From Macrotis lagotis (taxonomy: Eukaryota > Chordata > Mammalia > Peramelemorphia > Peramelidae): a stretch of DNA of 64,000 nucleotides. A model generated the notes under the pieces. It saw only the letters and a list, made by a program, of their open reading frames with translations. It made no database searches and was not told where the DNA came from. This document shows, piece after piece, positions 30,001-43,978 of this stretch (position 1 is its first letter; every line of letters starts with the position of its first letter). The stretch is from NCBI RefSeq assembly GCF_037893015.1, contig NC_133665.1, forward strand, positions 193,684,146-193,748,145, in the 5' to 3' direction. Position numbers and translations under genes: made by a program.

Positions 30001-33000
30001 AGCTTGGGCTTCCCTTGGGCTGTAAACTGGGAAGTCTCTTCTTCGCTCGCCGTCGTTCTGGTCCCATGTTGCTTACAAAAGAAAGCAACTGGTCACCTCC
30101 AGCCAGGTCGGGGGGGGGGTTGGCAGAATGGATGGCGAGCCTCCCAGGGCCAGAGCTGGAGCAACCTGGTCCCTACCAGGTAGCACTCTCCGCTCCCTCC
30201 TGCCCACAGGTGACCTGGCTCCTGTGTGCCTGGCCAGGCAAGCTCTGATCTCAGGCAGGACCGTGGTCAAGGCTTGGCACTGGCTCTCGGGGCTTCCTCA
30301 GCTCCCAAAGGCTCAGTGCCCCCCCACCTACCCTGGGCCTAAGCCGCATCACTCCCTGTTGACTGGACATTTTGGAGCAGATGACCTGCAGGGATCTCCA
30401 GATCCACACACGCCAGACAGAACTTGCCCTTAAGGCCGCTGTTCCATCTTCTGCATCAGGGCACTGCCCCTTCTCCTCCCACTTCTCCCTCTTCCCTCCT
30501 AATCTCCCTATTCCTTAGCCTGTCTCGGAGCCCCTTAAATTCTCCACCGTGCAGCCTCCTCATAGAGGCCTGACAGATGTCCCACGGTCTGACCGTGTTG
30601 CTCCTCCACTCAAGAGGCTCCTGTGGCTCCCTATTGCCTCTGGGGTCTGGCTTATTTGCCAAGGCCACTCTTCCAGAATGATCCACTCAAAATTCCCCTC
30701 ACAGAGTTGTTTCAGCCACCCTGGCTACCTTCCTATTCCCTCCTGCTGCCTTGACCTCTCCCTTCTCACCTCCACCCTTGCCCAGTCCTTCAGTCCCAGC
30801 TCAGGGACCCCTCCTGATCCACCGTCCCTTCTTCTCTTCACTCCTCACAGTGTGGCCTCCCCCAGCTCAGACCCCACTCACTCCCCCCTGAATGATGGCA
30901 GCAGCTTCCTTCCTGGCCTCCCTGCCTCAGTCCCCCGCCCCCCACTGCCAAAGCTCTCTTCCTTGGTAGAGCTCTGAGCATCCTAGATCCCTATTCAAGA
31001 AGTGCCCGTGGCCTCCGGCATCTCTGATGCACCATCAGCCTCCAGACCAGCTTTCTGAGCCCAGCAACTTGGGCCCCTGCTTTTTGGTTGGCTTGGCCCA
31101 AGGACACCTCCTGGCAGGTCTTTGCAGTCTCCCTTTGTTCTCACTTCGGGGTCCAGGGAGATAAGCTCTCCTATACTCTGGCCTTGGGGCTCTGGCCTGC
31201 CATCAGACCTGCACCCTGCTCCCTCCTGGGGGGTTTGCAGAGACACTTACCGCTTCCAGTGTGTTCCCACTGCCCAGGGAGAGGGAGGACTGGCTGAAGC
31301 TGGGCACCAGGGACGTGTCACTCATGGGTTCTGACTTGGAATCGATCTCCACCCCTGCAGCGTCCCTCTGGGGGAAGGGTGTCCCATACACCATCAACAA
31401 GTTCACAAGTCTGTCCTCGCTCTCTTTGGGGTTATAGGTCTCCCAGTCTATCCTGATGTCTGCATTGTCAAACGGTTTGGATGAAGGTGAGCAGGGCAGA
31501 GAGGAAAGGGGCAAAGTGCGAGTCAGGGCCACAAGGAGAAACAGGCCTGGGGCAGGGGGGACCCCAAGGAAACACCTGAGGTCCCAGGGCTGGAAGCTGT
31601 ACAGACCCAGTGAGGAAGACTATTGTGGGGGAGCTGCCTACATCCCTGAATCTTGCACAGACTGCACAGGAACCACACCGACCCTCTCACAGAGGCACCC
31701 CCAGAGGCTTTGCCCAGAGACCAGATTCCCAGGAGAGATGGCAGGGAGGGAGAAGGCAAAGCCTCATTTCTCCCCTTCCTTTCCCAAGCAGGAGTGACAA
31801 GGCCAACAGGGTCAGTCCTGAAAAGGGGGTCCCTTGTGTTCTGGGCTGCAGACCCCTCCCTGGCCCAGGGCTCCTGACATGGACTGAGAAGGACTCTGAT
31901 TACAGGCAGAAGCCTGGAGAGATGCCTTCCCATGGAAGGCCTGTTGGGCACTACCCAGCAGAGAAGCCAGGCTCTGGAGGGACCCAGATGCAGAGGGAGG
32001 TCTGCCAAAGACAGGCAGAGGACGCTGGCTTGGGGCCCTTCAGAAAAGGTCTCTGAGGAGCAGTGGGCACTTCTGGCCTCGGTACCCTAGAGCACTGGAG
32101 AAGGCAGATGCCGGGGCATCCCTGGCCTCTTCCTGACCCCGCTGTACCTCGAGGGCAACCAGACAAGGTGGTCAGAAGATGCCCTGCCCTTTGACAGGTC
32201 TGAGCACATACACATGTGTCCACACACATGTTCACATGTCCATGCCTGTGCCCCCCCCAACAGAAACCAAGTGCGTGGGCCAGCTGTGCCCAGCCCCTGG
32301 GATGACTGCCCTGTCCCCGCGTCCCCTCTGGGCCCAGCCCAACACCTTGTATTAGCTGATCACAGTTTAGATCTTTTCTCTCCACCTGATCTACAAACGC
32401 CCCCAAGGCGGCTGCACCTCAGTAAATGGTGCTGATGGACTGAATGAGCATCTTACCGTAAGGACTGGTGTTATTCAGGCGGAGAGTGCGGCAGATGGTG
32501 TCCCCTCCAGAGATCTGAGTGCCAAACCTGGGAAGGGAGGAGACAGTCCCTGGGTCAGCCGCAGGCCCGGGGAGGAGTGCCCCCAGGAATCTCGAGGGGC
32601 TCCCTAGAGTCAACAGGCCAAGTCTGAGCTCTGGATGGAGAGGAAGCCCTGATGCCACCTCTGACTCTATCTTCCAAAGGGAAAAAACAACTAGAAACTA
32701 AATAACTCAAAAGACTAAGCTGGAAGACCCACACAGCGAGAGCAGGGTGGAGCCAGGCAATGGGAGACAGGCCAGGACTCTGCCAATAGACTCAGCACAA
32801 AGATCTCAGTGGGGGAGACTAGAGATGGGTCCACCTGGGGCCACTGGCATGCCCATTCTGAGCCCTGATCTCGGCACCCCCCCCACCAGAAGCAGTACCT
32901 GATAACGTGGTTCTGGGGAGGATCGCCAGCCAGGTGGCTCGTCCTAAACAGTGTGATGGGGCAACCCACTACGCCCATGTGAACCTGGATGATGGTGAGC

Positions 33001-36000
33001 GGCAGGTCTTCCACCTAGGGGCAGAGATCCTGTCAGCTTCCTCCCCTTCTACCCACCGTCTCCCAGACACTCTCCTAGACCAAACCCTTTGGCTGGTATG
33101 TCAACGATGAACTGAGTCTGAAACCCCTGCTAACCAGTCTGGACTCTCAAACCCTGCTAACTGCTACATGCTGGAAATCCTGCCCACCTTTCCAAGTCTA
33201 GCCCAACGGCCCTTTGGCAGCCAGGTAGCAGGTAGAGTTAGGATGACATGAGTTCAAATCCTTCCTTGGAGAATAACTACCTGTGTGACCCTGAGTCACA
33301 AACTGCTATCTTTTTGGACTTCAGTTTTCCCTCCTTCATCTTAACTTCAAATGAGATCATATCTGCAAACATTATAAACATTAAAATGCTACAAAAGGAC
33401 GGCTCTTCGTCTGTCCCATGTCCAGGGTGGTCACCAATCTGGTCCAGCATTCAAGGGACCTTCTGGGCAGCAGCGTCACAAAAGCCACTGTGAATGTGCC
33501 AAACTCCGCCAGACCCAGAATATTTACTTTTTTGTGTCATTACTATTTTTAGTTTGACGTCACTTTGACTTCCAGAAAGAGCCCCCCCCCCCCAATCAAA
33601 GAGACCTACCCTGGTAACAGAATTAAAGGAGGGGACAAAATCCTTCAGAACTATGGGGTACATCAACAGAAGCAGCCACATGTCTTTGCCAGAGTGCCCC
33701 CCACCCGTCTGCAGGGCAGCAGGCAGGGAGGCCCCCCTTCTCCTCTCTGGATGGTCCTGGTCCTTCCAAAGCCTTCTCCTCTTCCTCTACACTATTTACT
33801 GTCCTTGGTGATCTCACCAGCTCCTCTGGATAAATCTCTCTCTGCAGATGACTTTCAGATTTCCTCATCACCCTCTGGTCTCCCATCTCCCACTGCCTCT
33901 CAGACCTCCTGGACTGGATGTCCAGGAGACATCTTACACTTTCTATAGCCCAAAAAGCTTGGCTTTACTGTTGAGGGGCTCACAACTCAGAGGTCATCCC
34001 CAACTCCTCACTCTCTCTCTCCCTGCTCCCCTTAACCCGGTCATTCCTCTGATGGGGACCTGGGCAGGCCCCCATCATGTCTCAGGTGAACTCTGGCCTG
34101 CTGGCTGGTCTGACTGCCACAAGTCTCTGCAGGTAGCCTTGCCTCTCCTCCCCTCCCAGCAGCTCCCTAGGAGCTCCAGGTTCAGACATGAAAGTTGTCA
34201 CAACCTGGCCCCTTCCTGCCCCTTCCATCTGGGGCACAGACCCCCTCCAGGAATCTTCCCTGGTTGCCCCGCTGCTGACAACACTCTTCCTCCTCTAATC
34301 TGCCTCTTGGTTTCCCAAGCAAGAAAAAGCCATTCTTCAGCTCTGGTCTTCCTAGACTAATTTATCCTGAATATGCTGATTGGTGTCATCCTCTCTGAAG
34401 GCCAGTGTGTGGCAAACAGCAGCTTCTGCTTGGTTCCATCCTCGACTTTGCTGTTCTTTCCATTCACATTGTTCAAGGTCTCTTGGCTGGTCTCTTGGCC
34501 ACTATGTCCTCCTCTCTGCTTCCCTATATGCATTCATTATTCCTTACGAATACAATTTTTGCCATTCTGCAGTGGATGGATGATTTTGTTTCTAATTCTT
34601 TGTTATCAGAAATGCTGCTTATGACAATGTTGATGACTGTATGGGGATTCAGGCCGAGGGTCTGAATACCTGCAGATACAACATGATGCCCCACACCTGG
34701 GAAGGAGTCCATGGTCTCAGAGGTGCAGGGAAGGGTGCAGCCAGGGCTAGCTTGGTCACTTTATCTTGTAATGCTCCAATGAATGGAGGCAGAATGAGCT
34801 CAGGGAGATAATTTCTGTTTTCACACCACCAGTATCTCTTTCAGATGATAAGGCAGGAAAAGAATTATCTGAAGACCTGGACAAGAGCCTCTGCTAAACC
34901 ATATCAGGACACAATGAGAGCTGGAAATTGCCATGTTCCCATTTTTTCTCTCTCAAAATGGACAGCATTTTTCATCCTCAGTGTCCTGAACTCTCTTGAA
35001 TCACTGTCTCAGTCAGAGTAGCCAAGTTTTTCACTGTTTAATATACCAGTTTCTTTAGATTTTGGTTTTTTTTTTCTGGCAAGGCAATGGGGTTAAGTGA
35101 CTTGCCCAAGGCCACACAGCTAGGTCATTAAGTGTCTGAGATCGAATTTGAACTCAGGTCCTCCTGACTACAGGGCCGGTGCTTTATCCACTGCGCCACC
35201 TAGTCGCCCCACCAGTTTCTTTAGAATTGTTTCTTTAAAAGGAGGATGTTGAGTGAAGCTGGGTAAGGAACAGGAAGTAGCAGTGTACTGTTTCATCACT
35301 TTTTACACCATATGAGAGACCTATGAGTAGTTTCTCTCCAAACTGCTTTCTAGTTTTCCCAGCAACTTCTGTTGTGAGTTCTTTATCAAACACTGGTTTA
35401 GTCTGGTCATTTACTTCCGTAGACTGTATGCCTCATCTATGCAGGTACTCTCTTTTGTAAACTTAGCACCACTCTGTTTAGAAAATTACCACTTAGTCGA
35501 GATGTGGTACTGTTAGGGGTTTTCCTTTCTTTTTTTCCCATTGATTCTCTCGTGATGTTCTTGATCTTGTGTTCTTCCAAATGAGTATTTATTACTCTTT
35601 TTAGTTCCATAAAATAATTCTTTGGTATTTTGATTGGTATGACAACAAATAAGTAAATAAAGTTAGGTAACTTTTTTTTATATTGATCTGCCCTACCCAT
35701 GAGCAATTCATATTTCTCCAGTTATTTAGATCTGTTTTTAATTGTGCTTCTATGGTTTTGCTATGTGTCTCAGTGGATAAATTCTGAGGTGTTTTATACA
35801 GTCGGAAGTTACTTTTTCTTTTTTTTTAGTTTTTACAAGGCAGCAGGATTAAGTGACTTGCCCAAGGTCATGCAGCTAGGTAATCACTATCTATCTGAGA
35901 CCAAATTTGAACTCAGGTCCTCCTGCCTTCAGGGCCAGTGCTGTATCCACTGTGCCACCTAGCTGCCTCTGAAAGTTACTTTAAATGGAATTTCTCGAAC

Positions 36001-39000
36001 TCTGTTAGGTTTTGTTGGCAATATTTAAAAATTCTGGTGATTTGTATGGGTTTGTTTTACATCCTGCAACTTTATTAAAGTTGTCAATTGTTAAACAAAT
36101 GAGTATTCTGTTGAATTAATGGAAGACCCTGACCAAGCACAATTTGAGAAGAATCATGTTGGAGCATGCTGCCCACCTCAAGGTGATGGGCTCAAGTGCA
36201 GGCTAAGGCAGATCTAGGTCTAAGTCTATGTCTCTCATTGAACTTCCTTTGCTTGACTATGTGGCAGTCACTGGTTTGTATTTCTCACCTCAGTGCAGTG
36301 GGGGAGGGAGATGAGAGGGAGAGAATTCAGATGTGAAAAAAAATCATTTTTTGAAAAAAGGGATTTGGTATCTGCTGGTCATCAATGGTACAAATCTCCC
36401 CCAGTCCCTGCCTTCTCCTCCTGGGGCACACTTATCCATGTCTCTGACAAATTTTCCAGGTTTCACTCCATGTGAATTCTCTCACTTTCCCTTGTGTTTC
36501 AAGGGTACCAGTGGAAGACTGCCCATGGGTTGTACCTCAATCTTGCCCAGTCCCTGGCTCATCTCTTGCAATTCCTTGAAGAAGTCTTTTCTTCTCCTTT
36601 CTCTTTGATTCCTCCCTAGAGGACCCAGGTGTTCCCTGCTCCCTCCCACCATGGGCCAGTGCATCCCCCCCTACCTTGCAGATGAGCTGATCCTGATAGT
36701 CTCCCCACATGTTGCTACAGGCTGAGATGTCAATAGTCAACTTCTGGAAGGCATCCAATGTCCCTTGGGAAATGTGAGGAAAGAAAGCAGCTCCTTTCCC
36801 TTTAGATAAGAGTGTTTCTAGAGTATCTAGGAACAGAACAGTGAGAAGGGAAGACTCAGAATCCTCCCCAGACCAAAACAACAAAAAAAGCCAGGAGTTC
36901 CCAGGATGGATCTTAGATCCTAGAGCTCAAAGGAATCAGAGTCAGCAATCCCTTCATTCAGTCTCCTTTTACAGAGAAATTGCCTCTGAAGGAGTCAGAA
37001 AATGAAGACTTTTCTTAGGGAAGGTTGTCATCTCAACCAGCAGCACATCACTGATCTTGTTCAAACTAGACTCTAAAGACCTTAGGAGAAGAATTGTATT
37101 TTTTTTCAACAGAAGCCATCATGAGCCCTGATTCCGGCTGCTCTTTGAACTGGCTGCCAATACATTGCCTCCCCTAGCAGCCAGAGAGAACTCTAGTTGC
37201 AAGCAGCCCGGTTCCTGTTTTCTTGGTGGGATCATCTTTAGCTTAGCCTTCTACTCTCTGTCAAATTCTCTTGGCCGCAACCTGGTGATGTCTTCCTAAG
37301 TGTTCAGTGGAATCTGCACTTAGACCAATTTCTTGGGTGTTCGTCCGCCTCCTGGGTTGGTTGGGCCCATGGGGAATTCAAGTAATGCTGGCTCCAAAAC
37401 CAGGGATGGATGTGGAGTCCATGCCTAGAGGAAAGCGGTCCTAACTGCAGGTACCAGCTTCATGCTCAAGGGAGCAAGGGAACCTGTGTGCTAAGCTAAG
37501 CACTTTACTAAGTCTCATTTGATCCTCACCACAGCCTTGGGAGGGAAGTCTTATTATTATCCCTGCTTTACAGTTGAGGAAAGGGAGGCAAACAAGGTTG
37601 AGTGACTTGTCTGAGGCTACACTTGAACTTGGGTCTTCCTGACTCCAAACCCAGAGTTCTCCCCACTGCATCCTTCAGTGGCCCCTCACAGTTTTATCAG
37701 ACATCAATGGAAAGGTGATCGTCTCTTGTCTCTTCATCTCTTACATTGTGATTCTTCAGACCAGAACAGAAGAGATTCTTCTTTCATAACATGACTAATA
37801 CGGAAACATGTCAAACATGATTGTGCAGGTCCCACCTATAGCAGTCTGTTCACTGTCTTGGGGGTGGGGGAGGAAAAAGAGAGAGGGAGAAAAAGGAGGA
37901 ACTCCAAAGTTTGCAAAAGGATGAATGATGAAAACTATCTTTGCATGTCACTGGAAAAATAAAATGACAGAAGCAGAAGAAAGAAGAAGGCAGAAGAAGG
38001 CAGAAGAATGAGATGAAGATGAAAAAGACAAGGAAGAAGATGATGAAGACAGAAGAGGAAGAAGAGAAGAAAAGGAGGAGGAGGAAGAAGAAGAAGAAGA
38101 AAGAAGAAAAAGGATGAGAATGGACAAAACAAAAAGAATTCTTAGCAGACAATTGGTAGAGCAGTGGTGAGAACCCTGAGTCTGGACTTAGAAAGATCAG
38201 AGTTCAAATCCAGCCTCAGACAACTCACTGTGATTCTGGCTAAGTTGATGATGTTTATTCTTCATTCTCAAAGAAGACCATGATATCAGGGAGGTGCTGT
38301 CATGACAAGCACATGAATTGGATTTCAGCGAAGCTGGGGGGAAGGCTGTGCTAGGTCACCAGCCTCACTTTTTCCTTTAGAACCATCTAGTCTAATGGCC
38401 AGATAACGAATCAGGATGACTGGAGGTGGTCCTAGATGTGAGGCAATCAGGGTGAAGTGACTTGCCCCAGGTCACGCAGCTAGTAAGTATCAAGTGTCAG
38501 GTCAGATATGAACTCCTGTCCTCCTTACTTCAAGACCACTTTATCCACTCTGCCACCTAGCTGCCCTTTGGCCTTGATAGTGTTGTTGAGTGGCCTAAGG
38601 CAACTGGATTAAGGCTCCAGTCTCTTTAGGGGCATGAGTTTGAATCCTGTGGCCAGCTGGGCAAGTCACTCAACCTTTTTCTGCCTCAATTCCCTCATTT
38701 GTAAAATGAGTATAAGAGCACCTCACTCCTGGCTGTTGTGAGGATCACATGGGAGAATGTTTGTAAAGTGTTCTGTCTATTATACTGAAGTGCACTTCTT
38801 CCTATATATATATTAACAACAATACCAACTCACAAGTGCCTTCAGCTTTCTTTCCAGACAACAACCTTGGGAGGCAGGGAATGCAAATCCCATTAGCCCT
38901 ATGTCATAGGTTAGAAGAGCAGTTTGGGACATCAATCTCTCCTTTCTGGGTCCCAGGTAACCCCTTTGCTGCCTCCAGTGGGCATCTTCCTGCCCCAAGC

Positions 39001-40608
39001 AGCCACAAAGATGTTGGAATCTTGATGTCACAAGATATCTGGCAAAGTGTCACAGACCACCCTACACCCTCCAAGACAAGAGACAAACGGCTGGGGGGCT
39101 TGATTCCCACTCCTCAGTGTGCCCTCCAGAACACACTGCCCTCTCCAGAGATAGACTGAAATGAAGTAGGCTGGCCCAGTCTGGAGAGACCAAGGCAACG
39201 ATGGGCTTACTCCTCCTACCTAGAAGGTCCTTCCTGGAAATGTGCTTCATAGTCCTCACTGAGTGGCTCATGGCAGGTGGTATATCAGGGCTTAAAAAAA
39301 AGAAAAGGAAGTGTGGTCAAGTCAGTCAAACATGTTCATTGTCCCTTCTGCAACTTGGGGGGTCACCGATCTTCCTCCAGAAGGTTCTGCCCAAGTAAGG
39401 CAGTCCAAGATCATCAGGAGCTGGTCCTTCCTCCCCCTATATGTCCATGCTCCCAGTGCAGACCTCTCTGCTCCTCCCACTAATCTCTGTCACCACAGAA
39501 AGCCTAGACAAGCTCCTAGAATGGGGAAAGGACCTTTCTGTGGCCCAGCTTCCTTGCTTGGCTCTGACAGCCTTGGTAGGCTGGTCTCATTTCCTGTTTA
39601 GTCTCCTTGGCCTACTTTGCAAGCCCATTCCATTGAGGCCCTTTCCAATGGGGTCCTAACATTTGTGTACTCGGCTCCCAGTTCCTGACCCTGGACACAC
39701 ACAACACCCAATTGTACCGAGACCATTAAGACCGTGTATGGAATGAGGAGCCAACACTGACAAGTGCCCATCCTGGTCAGCAGCTGAAGCCCGTGTGGGG
39801 GTCTCCTCCCCACCCTCAGGGCATTCTCAACCCAAAGACGGCTTCTGCTTTAAAGCCATTAAGAGGATGAGAACTTTGTAGAGGCTAAGTTGAGAATGCG
39901 TGACCTAACATGGGAAAGTGGAGGAAGACTTACAGCTTCGGTTTTTTGTTCCAGACTTCATCAGTGACCCCATAATAATCAAATTCCAGGGAAAAGGATG
40001 CTTTTAGTGCTGAATTGTTGGTCAGAATTAGCTGCTGCCTCAGAAGAGATCTCAATGGAATGTTCGAGCCGAAGTCCAGGTAGAGATCCTCAGAACTGCC
40101 CCGCTCCTGGTCCTCACTGAAAATAGCAAGACAATTCCATGGGTCAATGGACAATCCCAGCTCCCAGGCCTGGAGATTCATTCCTTTGAATGGAGCCACT
40201 CCAGGACCCCAAACCCAAGAGCCCCCAAAACAGCAGCAACAACCCCTGAGACCCCAGTGTTGATCTGATTGGCTCCCAGTTCTAGAAATAGTTTGAACAT
40301 ATAGGTTCTTTTCCTTTTCCCTGAGAAACAGACCTAGTCTCATCCCAGGCATCATGCAGGGGAAGGACCTCTATAGAGATGCAGACTTGCTACTGTCTCT
40401 TCAGGTATGGCAGCCCCTACTCCCTCAGAGCCACAGCTGCTGAAGATCCAGGAAAAAAAAAAAGAGGTTTCAACATGGGTCCTTAGCCATGTCGAATAGT
40501 TTAACATTAGAAATGGAATGTATGTTTTATATGTCTTCACATGTATATTTGATATCATATTGCTTGCCTCCTCAAAAGATGGGGGGAGAGGAAGGAGAGA
40601 AGGAGAGA

Positions 40609-40663
<55 letters not shown>

Positions 40664-43495
40664 ATGGAACTCAAAATTTTAAAAGCAATTTTAAATATAA
40701 TTGGCGGGATGAGATGGATTTTAAAAAATATATTTTATTTATTTTTCCAACCATATGCAATGATAATTTTTCACAATCTTTTTTGACAAGGTTTTCAGTT
40801 TTCCATTTTTCACCCTCCTCCCCCCGCCCAAAGAAAGCCACCTAAACTATACTTGTATAACTATGCTGAACAGAGATCTGTATTAATCATGGTGTGAAAG
40901 AAGAATCAAATCCAAATGGAGAAAAAAATTTCGATAAAAAAGACATAATACATAAGGCAACTTTTAAAAATAGAAGAAAGCAAGCTTAAATAGATGGATT
41001 TTCAAGTGAATTCTACAAAACATTTAAAAATCAACCAATTCCAATATTAAATGAATTGTTTGTAATAATAGACAAAGAAGCAGCCCTATAAAAAACCTTT
41101 AATGAAACCTAAACCCAGAAGAGCAAAAACAAAGAAAATTATAGACCACTTTTGCTAATGAATATTTATGAGCCTCTACCCAAAGCCATCAGCAGACATT
41201 ATCTGTGGGTGGGCTAAGCTAGAAGCCTTCCCAATAAGATCAGGAGTAGAACAAAGATGTCCATTGTCACTACTATTCTTTATAGAAGTTCTAGAAATGC
41301 TAGCAATAGCAGCAAGAGAAGAAAAAGAAATGGAAAGGTCTGTGAGGTAATAAAACTATCTCTTTTGCAAATGATACGGCAATATAATTGGAAAGCCCTA
41401 GAGAATCAACTGAAAAAAATCAGTTGAAACAACCAATAATTTAGTAAAGTAGCAGGATATAATATAAACTCATTTAAAACATCAGCATTTCCAGAATCAT
41501 CAACAAATCCTGCAAGAAGAAAGAGTGAGAGAAGAAAGAGTGGGAGTATATACCTTCTAAGACAAACCCAAGACAATCATAATTATAAAACTTTTTATAC
41601 AAATAAAAATCAGATTTAATAACTGGAAAAATATTGTTCATGGTGGGAAAAGCCAATATGATAAAAATGACCATTTTATCTAAACTAGTTCAATCCCAAT
41701 TATAAAAAAAATTATCTTATTGAACTTGAAAAAAATAATAAATTCATTTGGAATAATAATAACAATAAAATAAAATAATAATAAAGAATAATAAAATTCA
41801 TTTGGAAGAACAAAAGGTCAAGCATCCCAAAGGAATTAATGAAAAAAAAGTAAAAGGAGATCTTGCAGTGCCTTCAATCTTAAACTTTATTATTATAAGG
41901 TGGTAATTATTAAAACTATCTGATACTGGCTAAGAAATAGAAAGGAGGATCAATGGAACAGAGCAGGTATACGTTACATAGTAGAAAACGATAGCAATCA
42001 GCTCATCTTTCATAAATGTAAAGATCTAAGCTCTTTGTTTCTTTTCTTTTTTTTTTTAGGTTTTTGCAAGGCAATGGGGTTAAATGACTTGCCCAAGGCC
42101 ACACAACTAGGTAATTATTGTGTCTGAGACCAGATTTGAACTCAGGTACTCCTGATTCCAGGGCCAGTGCTCTATCCACTGTGCCACCTAGCTGCCCCTA
42201 TCTAAGTTCTTTGGATAAGAACTGTGTATTTGGTTAAAAAATTGCTGGGGACACTGGAAAGTAGTCTCACTGAAACTAGGTATAGTCTAATATTTTGTAT
42301 CATTTACCAAGTTAAAGTCAAAATGGATACATAGCTGAGACATAAAGAGAGATATCATGAGTAAATCTGAAGACCATGAAGCACATTTTCTACCAGACTT
42401 AAGGATAGGAGAAAAATTTATGAATAAGAGAAAAATATTGTGGGGTATGAAATGGATAGCCTTGATTACTTTAAGTTTAAAAGGGTCTGTACAAATAAAA
42501 TCAATGAAGCCAATATTAGAAGGAAAGCAGAAAATTGGGGAGAATATTTGATAGGCAGTTTCTTGGATAAAGGCCTTATATCTCAAATATATGGAGAACT
42601 GAGTCAAGTTTATAAGGACATGAGTCATTCCCCATTTGATAAATGGTCAAAGGATATGAGCAGACAGTTTTCAGATGAAGAAATTAAAGCTGTCTATAGT
42701 CATATGAAAAAATGTAAATGCCTGGGAGTATATACCTTCTAAGGCAAACCCAAGCCAAACAATTATAAAACTCTTATCATACAAATAAAAATCAGATTTA
42801 AATAACTGGAAAATCATTATTCATTAGAGAAATGCAAATTAAACCAAAAATGAGGAACCACCTCAAACTTCACAGATTGGCCAGTATGACAGAAAGGGAA
42901 ATGATCAATGTTGGAGGGGATGTGGGAAAACTGGGACACCAAATGCATTGTTGATGGGGTTGTGAGGTGATCCAACAATTCTGGAGAACAATCGGGAACT
43001 CTGCCCAAAGGGATATGAAACTGTGCATACTCTTTTGATCCAACAATAATACTGCTAGGTCTGTTTCTCAGGGAAAAGGAAAAGAACCTATATGTTCTAA
43101 ACTGTTTCTAGAAGCTCTTCTTGTAGTGGCAAAGAATTTGAATTTGAAGGGATGCCCATCAGTTAGGGAATGGCTGAACAAACTGTGGTATGCTATTATG
43201 AAGAAAAGTTACTGTGTTGTAAAAAATGATGCGCATGGAAAGATTTGTATGTATGAAATAATCCATCCTCAGACACTAGCCTCTTACTAGCTGTGTGACC
43301 TTGGGCAAGTCCCTTACCCCTGACTGCCTTGCATCCAGGGCCATGTGCCCCGACTCATATCTGGTCACTGGACTTAGATGGTTCTGGAGGAGAAATTGAG
43401 ACTAGTGCCTTAGCACAGGCCCCCTCACTCAAAGCCACTTCATGTGCTTGTCATTTCCCTGTTGTCATGCTTTTCTTTGAGAATGAAGGACAAAT

Positions 43496-43548
<53 letters not shown>

Positions 43549-43929
43549 GCGAGGCTGGGAAGGAGACAACTTGGAATTCAAAATATTACCAAAAATACGT
43601 ATAAAAATTAAAATAAAGTCCTCAGAAGAGGGGAAGAAATAAAAACTTGTGGCATGGGAATAAATGTAATATTAACTTGTGAATGAAGATCAAATTCAAA
43701 CTTTTAATTTTAACTTTTCTTCAAATTCTTTTTTAAGAAATGTAATTGGTTGGGGCGGCTAGGTGGCACAGTGGATAAAACACCGGCCCTGGAGTCAGGA
43801 GTACCCGGGTTCAAATCCGGTCTCAGACACTTAATAATTACCTAGCTGTGTGGATTTGGGCAAGCCACTTAACTCCATTTGCCTTGCAAAAATCTAAAAA
43901 GAAAGTAAAAGAAATGTATTTGGGAAATA

Positions 43930-43978
<49 letters not shown>

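Noticed and set aside
34373-34712. Hydrophobic 83- to 86-codon frames
   Set aside because: The frames overlap in all three phases in AT- and CT-rich intron sequence, with no splice or family support.
37850-38152. Phe/Ser-rich 100-codon frame on -
   Set aside because: Translation of a GAA-rich tract.
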